64,000 nt of DNA, taken from the NCBI GenBank assembly GCA_963829725.1, contig CAWHJW010000016.1, positions 1-64,000 of the forward strand, written 5' to 3'. Made by a program: the position numbers and the translations under genes. The notes beneath the pieces were generated by a model. That model was not told where the DNA came from. It saw only the letters and a list, made by a program, of their open reading frames with translations, and did not search any database. The stretch comes from RYN-230 sp963829725 (GTDB lineage: Bacteria > Actinomycetota > Actinomycetes > Streptosporangiales > Streptosporangiaceae). The first letter of the stretch is position 1; each line of letters begins with the position of its first letter. This document shows, in pieces, positions 55,772 to 64,000 of this stretch.

Positions 55772-56290
55772 CGGGCAGCCGCCGGCCCGCCATCGGCCGG
55801 TGAGTCGCGTCTAGCGCAGTGGCGGGCCGGGCCGCCCGTTGACAGGCCGTGCCGTGCGGATGTTGCCGGGCGGCCGCCGCCGGATCACTACTTTATACAA
55901 AGAGTATTCATACAATAGCGCTAAGTCATCAAGAGTGATGTTCGAAGCAAGGCGGCGTAGCCGGAATTGACTTCGCAAAGTAATTAAATATATTCATAGA
56001 GTAATATCAGGTCGAGTACTTCCACGCCCCGTCGCGCGGTTTGGCAGTATCCACCCAGTCCCAAAGAAGTATTCGAATATATTATCTAATACTCCATCGT
56101 GCTGTGTGACCTACATCATACGGATTATCGGATGTTTCTTAACTCGTATAGTGGTCGTGAAGTGATGACGAGTAATCAATAGCATCCCGCCGTGTGTGAT
56201 GGTTGCCTTTACCGCAACTCGTCGCCCTGACCCCGCGACACATGCGCACGCCGCTGCCTGTCGTGCCCCGCGCGACAGGCAGCGCCCCGG
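55749..56290. other. AT-rich intergenic region before the second CDC48 gene
   Basis: About 540 bases. From about 55885 to 56190 the DNA is far richer in A and T than anything else in the window and has no credible ORF. A good promoter match lies at 55967-55994, leaving an untranslated leader of nearly 290 bases. Confidence 0.6.
55967..55994 (+). promoter_or_regulatory. Candidate sigma-70-type promoter for the second CDC48 gene
   Basis: TTGACT and TATATT with a 16-base spacer; five of six consensus bases at each element. It lies in the AT-rich gap, upstream of the gene at 56291. Confidence 0.55.
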
Positions 56291-58573
56291 ATGGAAGCCG
56301 AGCGCGTGCTGCACGCGCCCGACCGAAGGTTCGACGTGCCCCCCTACCGACGTGACGACATCACTGCATCCGCCAACGACCCCGAGCGTGACGTGATCTT
56401 GCGTGTAGCAAGGGTCATGCCGAGGGATGCTGGCCGTGGGATGGCGCGACTCGACCCCGTGGACATGGAGCGCCTCGGCGCGAACATCGGGGATGTCGTG
56501 GTCATCAAGGGCCAGCAGCGCTCGACCGCGCTGAAAGTCATGCCCGCGGCGGTCAGCGAGCGAGGGAAACGGCAAATCCAGATCGATGGCGTCGCCCGGG
56601 AGAATTGCGGTGCGGGACTCGACGAGCGCGTGGTCGTGGAGTTGGTCAAGGCGCCGGGTGCCCAGGCGGTGACCCTGACCCCCATCGGCTCAGCGCGCGT
56701 GCCGAAAATACGGGACGCCTCCTATGTCGGGCAGCTTATCGAAGGGTTCGTGGTCCAGGCCGGCGAGCGCGTCAGCGTCAACCTCTTCGGCTCCCGGCCG
56801 CAGAGCTTCACCGTCAGCAGCACCGTCCCCGGTGGTTTCGCGCTGATCCAGCCGGGGACACGCGTCCAGATCAAGGTGCCGCCTGGGAAGGCAGCCGGCC
56901 GCCGCGGCGTCCAGAAAGTGTCATACGAGGACGTCGGCGGCCTCGGCCGCACGGTGGGGCGCGTGCGCGAGATGATCGAGCTGCCGCTGCGCTTCCCGGA
57001 GGTGTTCGAGCGGCTGGGTATCGACCCGCCGCGAGGCGTGCTCCTGTACGGGCCGCCGGGTTGCGGGAAGACGTTGCTCGCCAGGGCGGTGGCCAGCGAG
57101 ACCGCTGCGCACTTCATCCACGTCAACGGGCCGGAGATCATTCACAAGTTCTACGGGGAGAGCGAGGCTCACCTCCGCAGGATCTTCGAGGAAGCTGAGG
57201 CGAAGGCGCCGTGCATCATCTTCCTGGACGAGATCGACGGCATCGCGCCCAAACGAACCGAGGTCAAGGGCGAAGTCGAGAAGCGCGTGGTCGCCCAGAT
57301 GCTCGCGCTGATGGATGGCCTGAAGACGCGCGGCCAGGTGATCGTGATCGGCGCGACGAACATCCCGCAGAACCTCGATCCGGCGTTGCGCCGTCCCGGC
57401 CGCTTTGACCGGGAGATCGAGATCAGCGTCCCGGACCGCGACGGGCGTGGCGAGATACTGGAAATTCACACCCGCGGAATGCCGCTAGCCGCCGACGTCG
57501 ACGCGGCTCATCTCGCCGCCGTGACGCACGGCTTCGGCGGTGCCGATCTCGGGGCGCTCGCGCGCGAAGCCGGCATGGCCGCGCTCCGCAGGCTCATGCC
57601 TGCCATCGACCTGGCATCAGCGGATATCCCGTACGAGGAGCTGATGGCGCTCGAGGTGACCATGGCCGATTTCCTCGGCGCTCTCCGTGACGTGGAGCCT
57701 TCTGCGCTGCGCGAGGTGTTCACCGAGATACCCGATGTCACCTGGGATCAGGTAGGCGGGATGGAAGAGGCGAAAGCGGCGCTGCGCGAGGCCGTGGAGT
57801 GGCCGCTGCGTTACGCTCCGGCACTAGCGCACGCTGGTGCCCGCCCGGCCAAAGGCATCTTGCTCACCGGCCCGCCCGGCGGCGGCAAGACGCTTCTGGC
57901 GAAAGCAGTCGCGCATGAGAGCGGCGTGAACTTCATCTCCGTCAAGGGGCCAGAGTTGCTGTCCAAGTGGGTCGGCGAGTCCGAGAAAGGGATTCGGGAG
58001 GTCTACAAGAAAGCCCGGCAGGCTGCTCCCTGCATCGTGTTCCTGGACGAGATCGACGCGCTGGCCCCGAGCCGGGGTGGCGGAGGTGAGAACCACGTCA
58101 GCGAGCGGGTGGTAAGCCAGCTCCTGACCGAGCTTGATGGGCTCGAGGAACTGCGCGGAGTAGTCACCTTGGCGACGACGAACAGACCCGACATCATCGA
58201 CTCTGCATTGCTGCGACCCGGCCGGTTCGATGTGCAGATCCAGATAGCGGCCCCCGACGCGGCGACCCGCCGGGCGATTCTCGCGGTGCACACCCATCAT
58301 AAGCCGCTGGCGGACGACGTCGATATCGACGCCCTGGCAGCGGAGACCGAAGGGTCCATGGGTGCCGATCTCGCGGGGATCTGCCGGGAGGCCGCTATGG
58401 AGGCGATTCGCAGGGTCATCGCGCAGGTGGAGACCGACGATCTTGACTTGTCGAAGCTCAAGGTCACCCAGTCGGACTTGTACGCGGCGCTGGCACGCAA
58501 TCTCGGGCGGCGCGCCGACGACGAGATGGAGTGGCTGTCAACGGCCAGAGCGGCTTCCAAGGAGCCATCGTGA
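56291..58573 (+). CDS. CDC48/VAT-type double AAA+ ATPase (copy 2)
   Basis: 760 residues. Domain order is as in copy 1: N-domain (VILRVARVMPRDAGRGMARL), D1 with Walker A GPPGCGKT near residue 254 and FLDEIDGIAPKR, D2 with GPPGGGKT near 529 and FLDEIDALAPSR. Each half keeps RPGRFD. It differs throughout from copy 1, so this duplication is old, unlike gvpN. About 25 extra N-terminal residues precede the conserved start, so translation could begin later. It seems to have its own promoter. Confidence 0.93.
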   Translation: MEAERVLHAPDRRFDVPPYRRDDITASANDPERDVILRVARVMPRDAGRGMARLDPVDMERLGANIGDVVVIKGQQRSTALKVMPAAVSERGKRQIQIDGVARENCGAGLDERVVVELVKAPGAQAVTLTPIGSARVPKIRDASYVGQLIEGFVVQAGERVSVNLFGSRPQSFTVSSTVPGGFALIQPGTRVQIKVPPGKAAGRRGVQKVSYEDVGGLGRTVGRVREMIELPLRFPEVFERLGIDPPRGVLLYGPPGCGKTLLARAVASETAAHFIHVNGPEIIHKFYGESEAHLRRIFEEAEAKAPCIIFLDEIDGIAPKRTEVKGEVEKRVVAQMLALMDGLKTRGQVIVIGATNIPQNLDPALRRPGRFDREIEISVPDRDGRGEILEIHTRGMPLAADVDAAHLAAVTHGFGGADLGALAREAGMAALRRLMPAIDLASADIPYEELMALEVTMADFLGALRDVEPSALREVFTEIPDVTWDQVGGMEEAKAALREAVEWPLRYAPALAHAGARPAKGILLTGPPGGGKTLLAKAVAHESGVNFISVKGPELLSKWVGESEKGIREVYKKARQAAPCIVFLDEIDALAPSRGGGGENHVSERVVSQLLTELDGLEELRGVVTLATTNRPDIIDSALLRPGRFDVQIQIAAPDAATRRAILAVHTHHKPLADDVDIDALAAETEGSMGADLAGICREAAMEAIRRVIAQVETDDLDLSKLKVTQSDLYAALARNLGRRADDEMEWLSTARAASKEPS

Positions 58574-58833
58574 GACGCCCTCGCCTAGCGGCCCGCGAGT
58601 ATCGCACCGTCCTCGATGACCTTTCCGCGATACCGGCGGCGGGACCGCGGGCGACCACGTTCAATGCGCAAGTGATCTCCTGCCCGGCGGACATCGCATC
58701 GGCGCGGGCCCAGTCCAGTTCGGGCCGCGGGCCGCCAGGCCGTCCTGCCTGACCGAGATCGCATCGAGGGCGGCGTGGGTATGCTGTGGCCGCGGCCCAG
58801 CTTTTCCTGACCTGTGCACCCTACGGAGCGCTG

Positions 58834-59193
58834 ATGCGTCACATAGCCATGCGAACCGTGTTCCAGACCGTTATTACCGCTGCCGTGTTGGCACTTGCCG
58901 CGTGCAGCAGTCCGTCCGTGGCGGCCCATCTGACGAGCCCCAGTGCCACGCCGGCAGGGACTTATTCCAACGGGACCGCCTGCAAGGCCTTCCACCAGGC
59001 CATCACTAAGGGTGTCCCGGCGAGCGCGACAGGCGCGAACGTCAGGACCTGGCTTCGAGGCCAGACAGGAAGCGCGAGCCCTGAGTTGCAGGCCGCCATC
59101 CGGCGATTCGTCAGCGTGTGGAACAATCCGGCTGACATGGCGAAGATCAGCAGCGCGCAACAGGAGGTCCGGCACCTCTGCCAGCACGCATAG
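58834..59193 (+). CDS. Small secreted lipoprotein
   Basis: 119 residues. GGAG about 8 bases upstream supports the ATG at 58834; a second ATG at 58849 is possible. VITAAVLALAACSSPS is a signal peptide with lipobox LAAC. The mature part begins with a Ser/Thr/Ala-rich linker, then NGTACKAFHQAITKGV and AISSA-like KISSAQQEVRHLC; the two Cys residues could pair. No family is recognised. It lies after the second CDC48 gene but with a 260-base gap. Confidence 0.7.
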   Translation: MRHIAMRTVFQTVITAAVLALAACSSPSVAAHLTSPSATPAGTYSNGTACKAFHQAITKGVPASATGANVRTWLRGQTGSASPELQAAIRRFVSVWNNPADMAKISSAQQEVRHLCQHA

Positions 59194-60274
59194 ACAGCCG
59201 AGTTCCGCCAACCCTGCCTCAGCCTGACAGCGTCGGCGTGTCCGTCTCAAGCCTCAGCGGCACTGCTCGGCCAAGGCAAGGTTGCGCTGCAGGCGCCTGA
59301 TGCGCACAGATCACGGGCGCGCCGCGGTGGAGACCCGCCTGGCAGCCTTAGCCCGGGCTTGCGGGCCGCCCGCTGGGCGCAGCGCGCAGCGGCGGGTGAG
59401 GACATCTGCGTCATCGGCGCACTGACACCCGAGCCAGGCGGGTCCGGGCAGCGGCCCGGGTGCTGGGTGCCAAGCCTGGATTTGCCGCAGCAGATCCTCG
59501 ACATCCTGCTGCAACTGGCGGACGGCCCGGGCAGCGCGGATGAGCAGGTGGATCCGTCGCTGCGGGGTCTGTGTCCGGCTGGAGGCGCTGCTTCCTCGCT
59601 CATCAGGCCCCCGGTCCTCACCTGGTGTCCCGGGCCGGCAGCAGCGCCGTCACCCGGTATCCACCCAGCTGTCCCGCGCTGCGGCTATCCGCCGGGCACC
59701 ATCCAGCAGGAGAACTCTCCGGCCGAGCCGGACCTCGGGTTAGGCAGCGGGATGCAGCCGCGAGGACCGCCTCGATCACGAAGTACCCCGCGATGACCTC
59801 TTTGACCTCCGCGAACGGCCTATCGAGGACCCGTCGCCTGCCGTCCCGGGCGCGGACTTTCTTAACCCCCCGGCCGACCGCGGCGGCACACCGCCTTTCA
59901 GCGTGCCCTCGCTGACCAGGCTCATCGCGTACTCACCGCCAGGCTGCCTGGCACTGCTCCTCGTGGCCACCAGCTCAGGGTCCTAGGACAAAATGAGTAT
60001 GAGCGCACCGGCGGCGCACCGGCTCATCGCCCCCGGGCTGAACTGTCCCTTCACCCCTACGGCACCAGCATCGGCCCCGGGATCGACATGCACACGCGAC
60101 GGCATTCCCCTGATCATCGGCGCCTCTCAAGGCATTCGGCCAGGTCATCGCTCGCATCGGGTATTTGCGGGTATGCCCAATGACGGCGAGGGTCAGGCTT
60201 GCCCCGCCGGAGTCAACACCCCGGACTTTATGCCCCCGCCGGAGTCCTGCTGAGGCCAGATGGGTGATCAGGCG
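59194..60274. other. About 1 kb without a convincing gene
   Basis: Several overlapping frames are open on both strands but are Pro/Gly/Arg-rich. A minus-strand piece near 59300-59550 (RQLQQDVEDLLRQIQAWH) looks like a short coiled coil and may be a remnant. No transposase, RNA gene or strong hairpin was seen. Confidence 0.4.
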
Positions 60275-63200
60275 TTAATGCTGATTTACGCTGTCCGCAT
60301 AGAGAGCCGCGAGAGCTATGGGGACCCAGCCACTGTACCAGTTGTGCGTCATGTTCTGCGGCGTTTCCGTCGTATGGAGTATGCCTTCTGAGGTAAGCAG
60401 CGAGTCATAGTCGGAAACGTCGGTCTGATAAAGCGAGTAACTGCCAATCCAGATCCGGTTATTACTCAGGAACGGCGCCTTGTGCGCATCCAGGAACGAA
60501 GAAGTCAAACGATAGTTCGCCTGGAAGTTGGCATCCGTGCCATAAGAAGCTGCGGAATTAGCACCGGACTGGTCATACGACGACATATCTGCCGGGAAAT
60601 CCCAGGAAGCCGCCAGAGTGAAAATGTCAGGATGCTTCAGGATGAGATCCTGGCCCCCGATGCCGGACTTCGAGAAGCCGATCAACCAGTTCTGCTCGGT
60701 GCCGGTGGTGGCCAGGTTCTTCTGCGCCCAGGGCACCAGTTCCTGCGTCATGAACGTCTCATACTGGAGGTTCGGGTCGGTGGGGTTGTCCGCGTACCAG
60801 GGCTGGATCCCGAACGATGGCTCGATGATCGTCACGTTGTACTTGTCCTGCGCATCGAGCCCCTGCATAACCTGCAGTCCGTCCCCGAAGGTGTTGCCAA
60901 GCCCTTCCTCGACCGGAAGCACATACAGGAAGCTGTGCGCCACACCGGGGGCCGGGTTGGTGGGACGCAGGACCCGCACCACCTGGGGACCGGGCCCGTT
61001 ATTAGCGGAGATGACGTCGTAAGATGCCACCCCGCTGGCGTCGGTGCTCAGGTAGTGGACCTCGAACCCGGCCCGGCCGCCCGTCCAGTTGTCGGCTTCA
61101 CCGGTGCCGTTAGCGAAGATGCCCGGCGCACCGCCGGAGAGGTCGGTGGCACCGACCGCTATCCGCTCAACCCCATTCTCCATGAAAGCGATCGTGTTCC
61201 CGACCACCATCAGCTTCAGCTGTGTCCCGGCCGACAGCGGCCCGCAGTTGTAGGTGTTTCCGAGCTGGCTCCAGGTTCCCCCGTTCCGCTCGAATAGCAT
61301 CAGGTTCGGGTTGCCATTGTTCCAGTTATAGACGCCGACATAGGCATCCTGGCCAGCGGCTTGGACCCGCACCGCCGGGCCGATCCACTGATTGCCGGTG
61401 AGCTGCGTTGAGGTTACTTCCAGCTGGGAGTACTGGTTGCTGTCATAGGACTCACCGGTCCGGATGTCACCAGAGATCCCGGAGGCCACGGTCCCGGTAA
61501 CGGCCTGCGCGGAGATTGACAACCCGCCGTCGCTGGTGCTTGTCCAGTTCGGGCCGAGACTGCCGTCGGCTCGGTTGAAATCGTCTGAGGAGCTTGACGT
61601 AGTGGAGCTGTTGGTGCAGGTGACAGCAACGTTGGTGATATTGGCTGAGCCGATCGTGCCGGTCCCGTTAGATACGGTGCAGGTCTGGCTGGCGGGGTTG
61701 GTCTTCACGGTCACGGCGTAAGCGGCGCCGCCCGCCAGCGCGGTCGCGAACGTGAACGTCCCGTTCGCGGTCAGGGTCAGGTTGTCCCCGCCATTGTCCT
61801 GCAGCACCACCGTCCCGGACAGCCCGGACACGCTCCCGCCCACCGTGTAGGTGGCGCTGCCGGCCGCCGACCCGCCCGACCAGTTGTCAGCCGCGCTGGT
61901 GCCATTCACCATGATCCCCGGCGCCCCGCCGGTAAAGCTCGAATCGGTCACCGACAGCCGCTGCACCCCGTTCTGCAAGAACGAGATCGTCAACCCGACC
62001 GCCTTCAGCTGCAACTGCGTCCCCGCCGCCAGCACCCCCGAACTGTAGGTGCCACCAAGCTGAGTCCAGTTACCCGAACTCCGCTTGAACACCATCAGCT
62101 CCGGGCTGCCGAAATTCCAGAAATACAAGCCGGCATACCCGCTCAGCCCGCTGTTTTGCGCCCGCACCACCGCGGCGATCCACTGACCCCCCGTCAACGG
62201 CGCCGACGTCACCTCGATCTGCGAGAACTGATCACTGCCAAACGACGCCGCACTCCACGTGTCACCCGTCACCCCGCCACTGGCCGACCCCACCGCCACC
62301 TGCGACGAAATCGCCAGCGCACCACCACTGATCCCCGTCCAGTTCGCCCCCAGGCCACCATCCGCCCGGTTGAAATCATCCGAGGCGCCCGGCGGGCCCG
62401 TGCTGTTGGTGCAGGTGACAGCAACGTTGGTGATATTGGCTGAGCCGATCGTGCCGGTCCCGCTGGATACGGTGCAGGTCTGGCTGGCGGGGTTGGTCTT
62501 CACGGTCACGGCGTAAGCGGCGCCGCCCGCCAGCGCGGTCGCGAACGTGAACGTCCCGTTCGCGGTCAGGGTCAGGTTGTCCCCGCCATTGTCCTGCAGC
62601 ACCACCGTCCCGGACAGCCCGGACACGCTCCCGCCCACCGTGTAGGTGGCAGCGCTGGTGCAGGTGACAGCAACGTTGGTGATATTGGCTGAGCCGATCG
62701 TGCCGGTCCCGCTGGATACGGTGCAGGTCTGGCTGGCGGGGTTGGTCTTCACGGTCACGGCGTAAGCGGCGCCGCCCGCCAGCGCGGTCGCGAACGTGAA
62801 CGTCCCGTTCGCGGTCAGGGTCAGGTTGTCCCCGCCATTGTCCTGCAGCACCACCGTCCCGGACAGCCCGGACACGCTCCCGCCCACCGTGTAGGTGGCA
62901 GCGCTGGTGCAGGTGACAGCAACGTTGGTGATATTGGCTGAGCCGATCGTGCCGGTCCCGTTAGATACGGTGCAGGTCTGGCTGGCGGGGTTGGTCTTCA
63001 CGGTCACGGCGTAAGCGGCGCCGCCCGCCAGCGCGGTCGCGAACGTGAACGTCCCGTTCGCGGTCAGGGTCAGGTTGTCCCCGCCATTGTCCTGCAGCAC
63101 CACCGTCCCGGACAGCCCGGACACGCTCCCGCCCACCGTGTAGGTGGCGCTGCCGGCCGCCGACCCGCCCGACCAGTTGTCAGCCGCGCTGGTGCCATTC

Positions 63201-64000
63201 ACCATGATCCCCGGCGCCCCGCCGGTAAAGCTCGAATCGGTCACCGACAGCCGCTGCACCCCGTTCTGCAAGAACGAGATCGTTAACCCGACCGCCTTCA
63301 GCTGCAACTGCGTCCCCGCCGCCAGCACCCCCGAACTGTAGGTGCCACCAAGCTGAGTCCAGTTACCCGAACTCCGCTTGAACACCATCAGCTCCGGGCT
63401 GCCGAAATTCCAGAAATACAAGCCGGCATACCCGCTCAGCCCGCTGTTTTGCGCCCGCACCACCGCGGCGATCCACTGACCCCCCGTCAACGGCGCCGAC
63501 GTCACCTCGATCTGCGAGAACTGATCACTGCCAAACGACGCCGCACTCCACGTGTCACCCGTCACCCCGCCACTGGCCGACCCCACCGCCACCTGCGACG
63601 AAATCGCCAGCGCACCACCACTGATCCCCGTCCAGTTCGCCCCCAGGCCACCATCCGCCCGGTTGAAATCATCCGAGGCGCCCGGCGGGCCCGTGCTGTT
63701 GGTGCAGGTGACAGCAACGTTGGTGATATTGGCTGAGCCGATCGTGCCGGTCCCGCTGGATACGGTGCAGGTCTGGCTGGCGGGGTTGGTCTTCACGGTC
63801 ACGGCGTAAGCGGCGCCGCCCGCCAGCGCGGTCGCGAACGTGAACGTCCCGTTCGCGGTCAGGGTCAGGTTGTCCCCGCCATTGTCCTGCAGCACCACCG
63901 TCCCGGACAGCCCGGACACGCTCCCGCCCACCGTGTAGGTGGCAGCGCTGGTGCAGGTGACAGCAACGTTGGTGATATTGGCTGAGCCGATCGTGCCGGT
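60275..64000 (-). CDS. Giant repeat protein with C-terminal alpha/beta-hydrolase domain (partial)
   Basis: The frame runs through the right window edge, so the N-terminus is missing; about 1,240 residues are visible. In protein order: an 83-residue repeat (YTVGGSVSGLSGTVVLQDNG... PASQTCTVSSGTGTIGS... VAVTCT), a LamG-like domain (DDFNRADGGLGANWTGISGG), three more 83-residue repeats, a second LamG-like domain, one repeat, a third more divergent LamG-like domain, and a hydrolase of about 260 residues with nucleophile motif GFSKSG. The hydrolase recalls secreted esterases and depolymerases. It is probably exported, although the signal lies outside the window. Confidence 0.85.
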   Translation of the reverse strand, partial: TGTIGSANITNVAVTCTSAATYTVGGSVSGLSGTVVLQDNGGDNLTLTANGTFTFATALAGGAAYAVTVKTNPASQTCTVSSGTGTIGSANITNVAVTCTNSTGPPGASDDFNRADGGLGANWTGISGGALAISSQVAVGSASGGVTGDTWSAASFGSDQFSQIEVTSAPLTGGQWIAAVVRAQNSGLSGYAGLYFWNFGSPELMVFKRSSGNWTQLGGTYSSGVLAAGTQLQLKAVGLTISFLQNGVQRLSVTDSSFTGGAPGIMVNGTSAADNWSGGSAAGSATYTVGGSVSGLSGTVVLQDNGGDNLTLTANGTFTFATALAGGAAYAVTVKTNPASQTCTVSNGTGTIGSANITNVAVTCTSAATYTVGGSVSGLSGTVVLQDNGGDNLTLTANGTFTFATALAGGAAYAVTVKTNPASQTCTVSSGTGTIGSANITNVAVTCTSAATYTVGGSVSGLSGTVVLQDNGGDNLTLTANGTFTFATALAGGAAYAVTVKTNPASQTCTVSSGTGTIGSANITNVAVTCTNSTGPPGASDDFNRADGGLGANWTGISGGALAISSQVAVGSASGGVTGDTWSAASFGSDQFSQIEVTSAPLTGGQWIAAVVRAQNSGLSGYAGLYFWNFGSPELMVFKRSSGNWTQLGGTYSSGVLAAGTQLQLKAVGLTISFLQNGVQRLSVTDSSFTGGAPGIMVNGTSAADNWSGGSAAGSATYTVGGSVSGLSGTVVLQDNGGDNLTLTANGTFTFATALAGGAAYAVTVKTNPASQTCTVSNGTGTIGSANITNVAVTCTNSSTTSSSSDDFNRADGSLGPNWTSTSDGGLSISAQAVTGTVASGISGDIRTGESYDSNQYSQLEVTSTQLTGNQWIGPAVRVQAAGQDAYVGVYNWNNGNPNLMLFERNGGTWSQLGNTYNCGPLSAGTQLKLMVVGNTIAFMENGVERIAVGATDLSGGAPGIFANGTGEADNWTGGRAGFEVHYLSTDASGVASYDVISANNGPGPQVVRVLRPTNPAPGVAHSFLYVLPVEEGLGNTFGDGLQVMQGLDAQDKYNVTIIEPSFGIQPWYADNPTDPNLQYETFMTQELVPWAQKNLATTGTEQNWLIGFSKSGIGGQDLILKHPDIFTLAASWDFPADMSSYDQSGANSAASYGTDANFQANYRLTSSFLDAHKAPFLSNNRIWIGSYSLYQTDVSDYDSLLTSEGILHTTETPQNMTHNWYSGWVPIALAALYADSVNQH
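61830..64000 (-). repeat. Nested tandem repeats in the giant gene (1,293 bp and 249 bp periods)
   Basis: Matching positions such as 61851/63144 and 62156/63449 are 1,293 bases apart and nearly identical. Inside, GCAGGTGACAG recurs at 62411, 62660 and 62909, exactly 249 bases (83 codons) apart. The near-identity at DNA level shows recent expansion or homogenisation, and makes the region prone to assembly collapse. Confidence 0.9.

Noticed and set aside
59247..60253. Several ORFs on both strands in the gap before the giant gene
   Set aside because: Competing frames, no start signals and no recognisable domain.

Overview
The window is high-GC DNA with GTG starts, many four-base ATGA overlaps and gene sets typical of Actinomycetota (PadR regulator, SNF2 helicase with a SWIM partner, actinobacterial-style gas vesicle genes). 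I read it as a soil-type actinobacterium, perhaps near Streptosporangiales; the sequence alone does not fix the genus. No rRNA, tRNA or CRISPR array was seen.

Layout. (1) 69-6757, minus strand: a branched-chain amino acid type ABC transporter operon, livK-livH-livM-livG-livF plus a small membrane protein. livM is split by an ISAs1-family insertion and livG has a frameshift. (2) 7000-13400: a PadR regulator with a perfect palindromic operator, a membrane protein, a chimeric ORF joining an isoprenylcysteine methyltransferase N-terminus to an ISKra4-type transposase, and a conserved gene of unknown function split near its 5' end by a 236-bp MITE-like element with a 6-bp target duplication. (3) 13571-27325: SNF2 helicase and SWIM protein; a storage-glucan block (frameshifted glycogen phosphorylase, glycogen synthase, two GH57 proteins) with a second ISAs1-family element inside it. 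(4) 27598-31449: an antitoxin fragment and a complete, translationally coupled dTDP-rhamnose operon, rmlA-B-D-C. (5) 31449-39080: decayed genes (M14 peptidase, transketolase, beta-lactamase-fold, DUF4365 and ricin-like fragments) mixed with intact genes (TIM-barrel protein, beta-propeller protein, CotH-like kinase, E2 acyltransferase-fold protein).

(6) 39541-58573 is the main interest: a 19-kb gas vesicle locus. It has three gvpA copies, two gvpN copies, three gvpF/L, gvpG, gvpO, gvpK, two GvpA/J-family fusion proteins, two long coiled-coil proteins and two CDC48-type double AAA+ ATPases. Proteostasis modules recur: Hsp20 domains in two proteins, a J-domain fused to a GvpF/L, a separate protein with six DnaJ-type CxxCxGxG motifs, and PH-like domains fused to a GvpA/J domain. 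The unit gvpA - coiled coil - gvpN - 100-aa protein - cdc48 occurs twice, with a 1.3-kb stretch that looks base-identical between copies. Two gvpA copies lie head to head in a 338-bp inverted repeat around a 1-kb segment. I infer a gas vesicle system with its own folding and remodelling machinery.

(7) 58834-64000: a small lipoprotein, about 1 kb without a convincing gene, and the C-terminal 1,240 or so residues of a giant repeat protein ending in an alpha/beta-hydrolase domain, running off the window edge.

Several long conserved genes (livG, glgP twice, the SWIM gene) are broken by simple frame changes, some in G/C runs. These may be assembly errors and should be checked before being called mutations.
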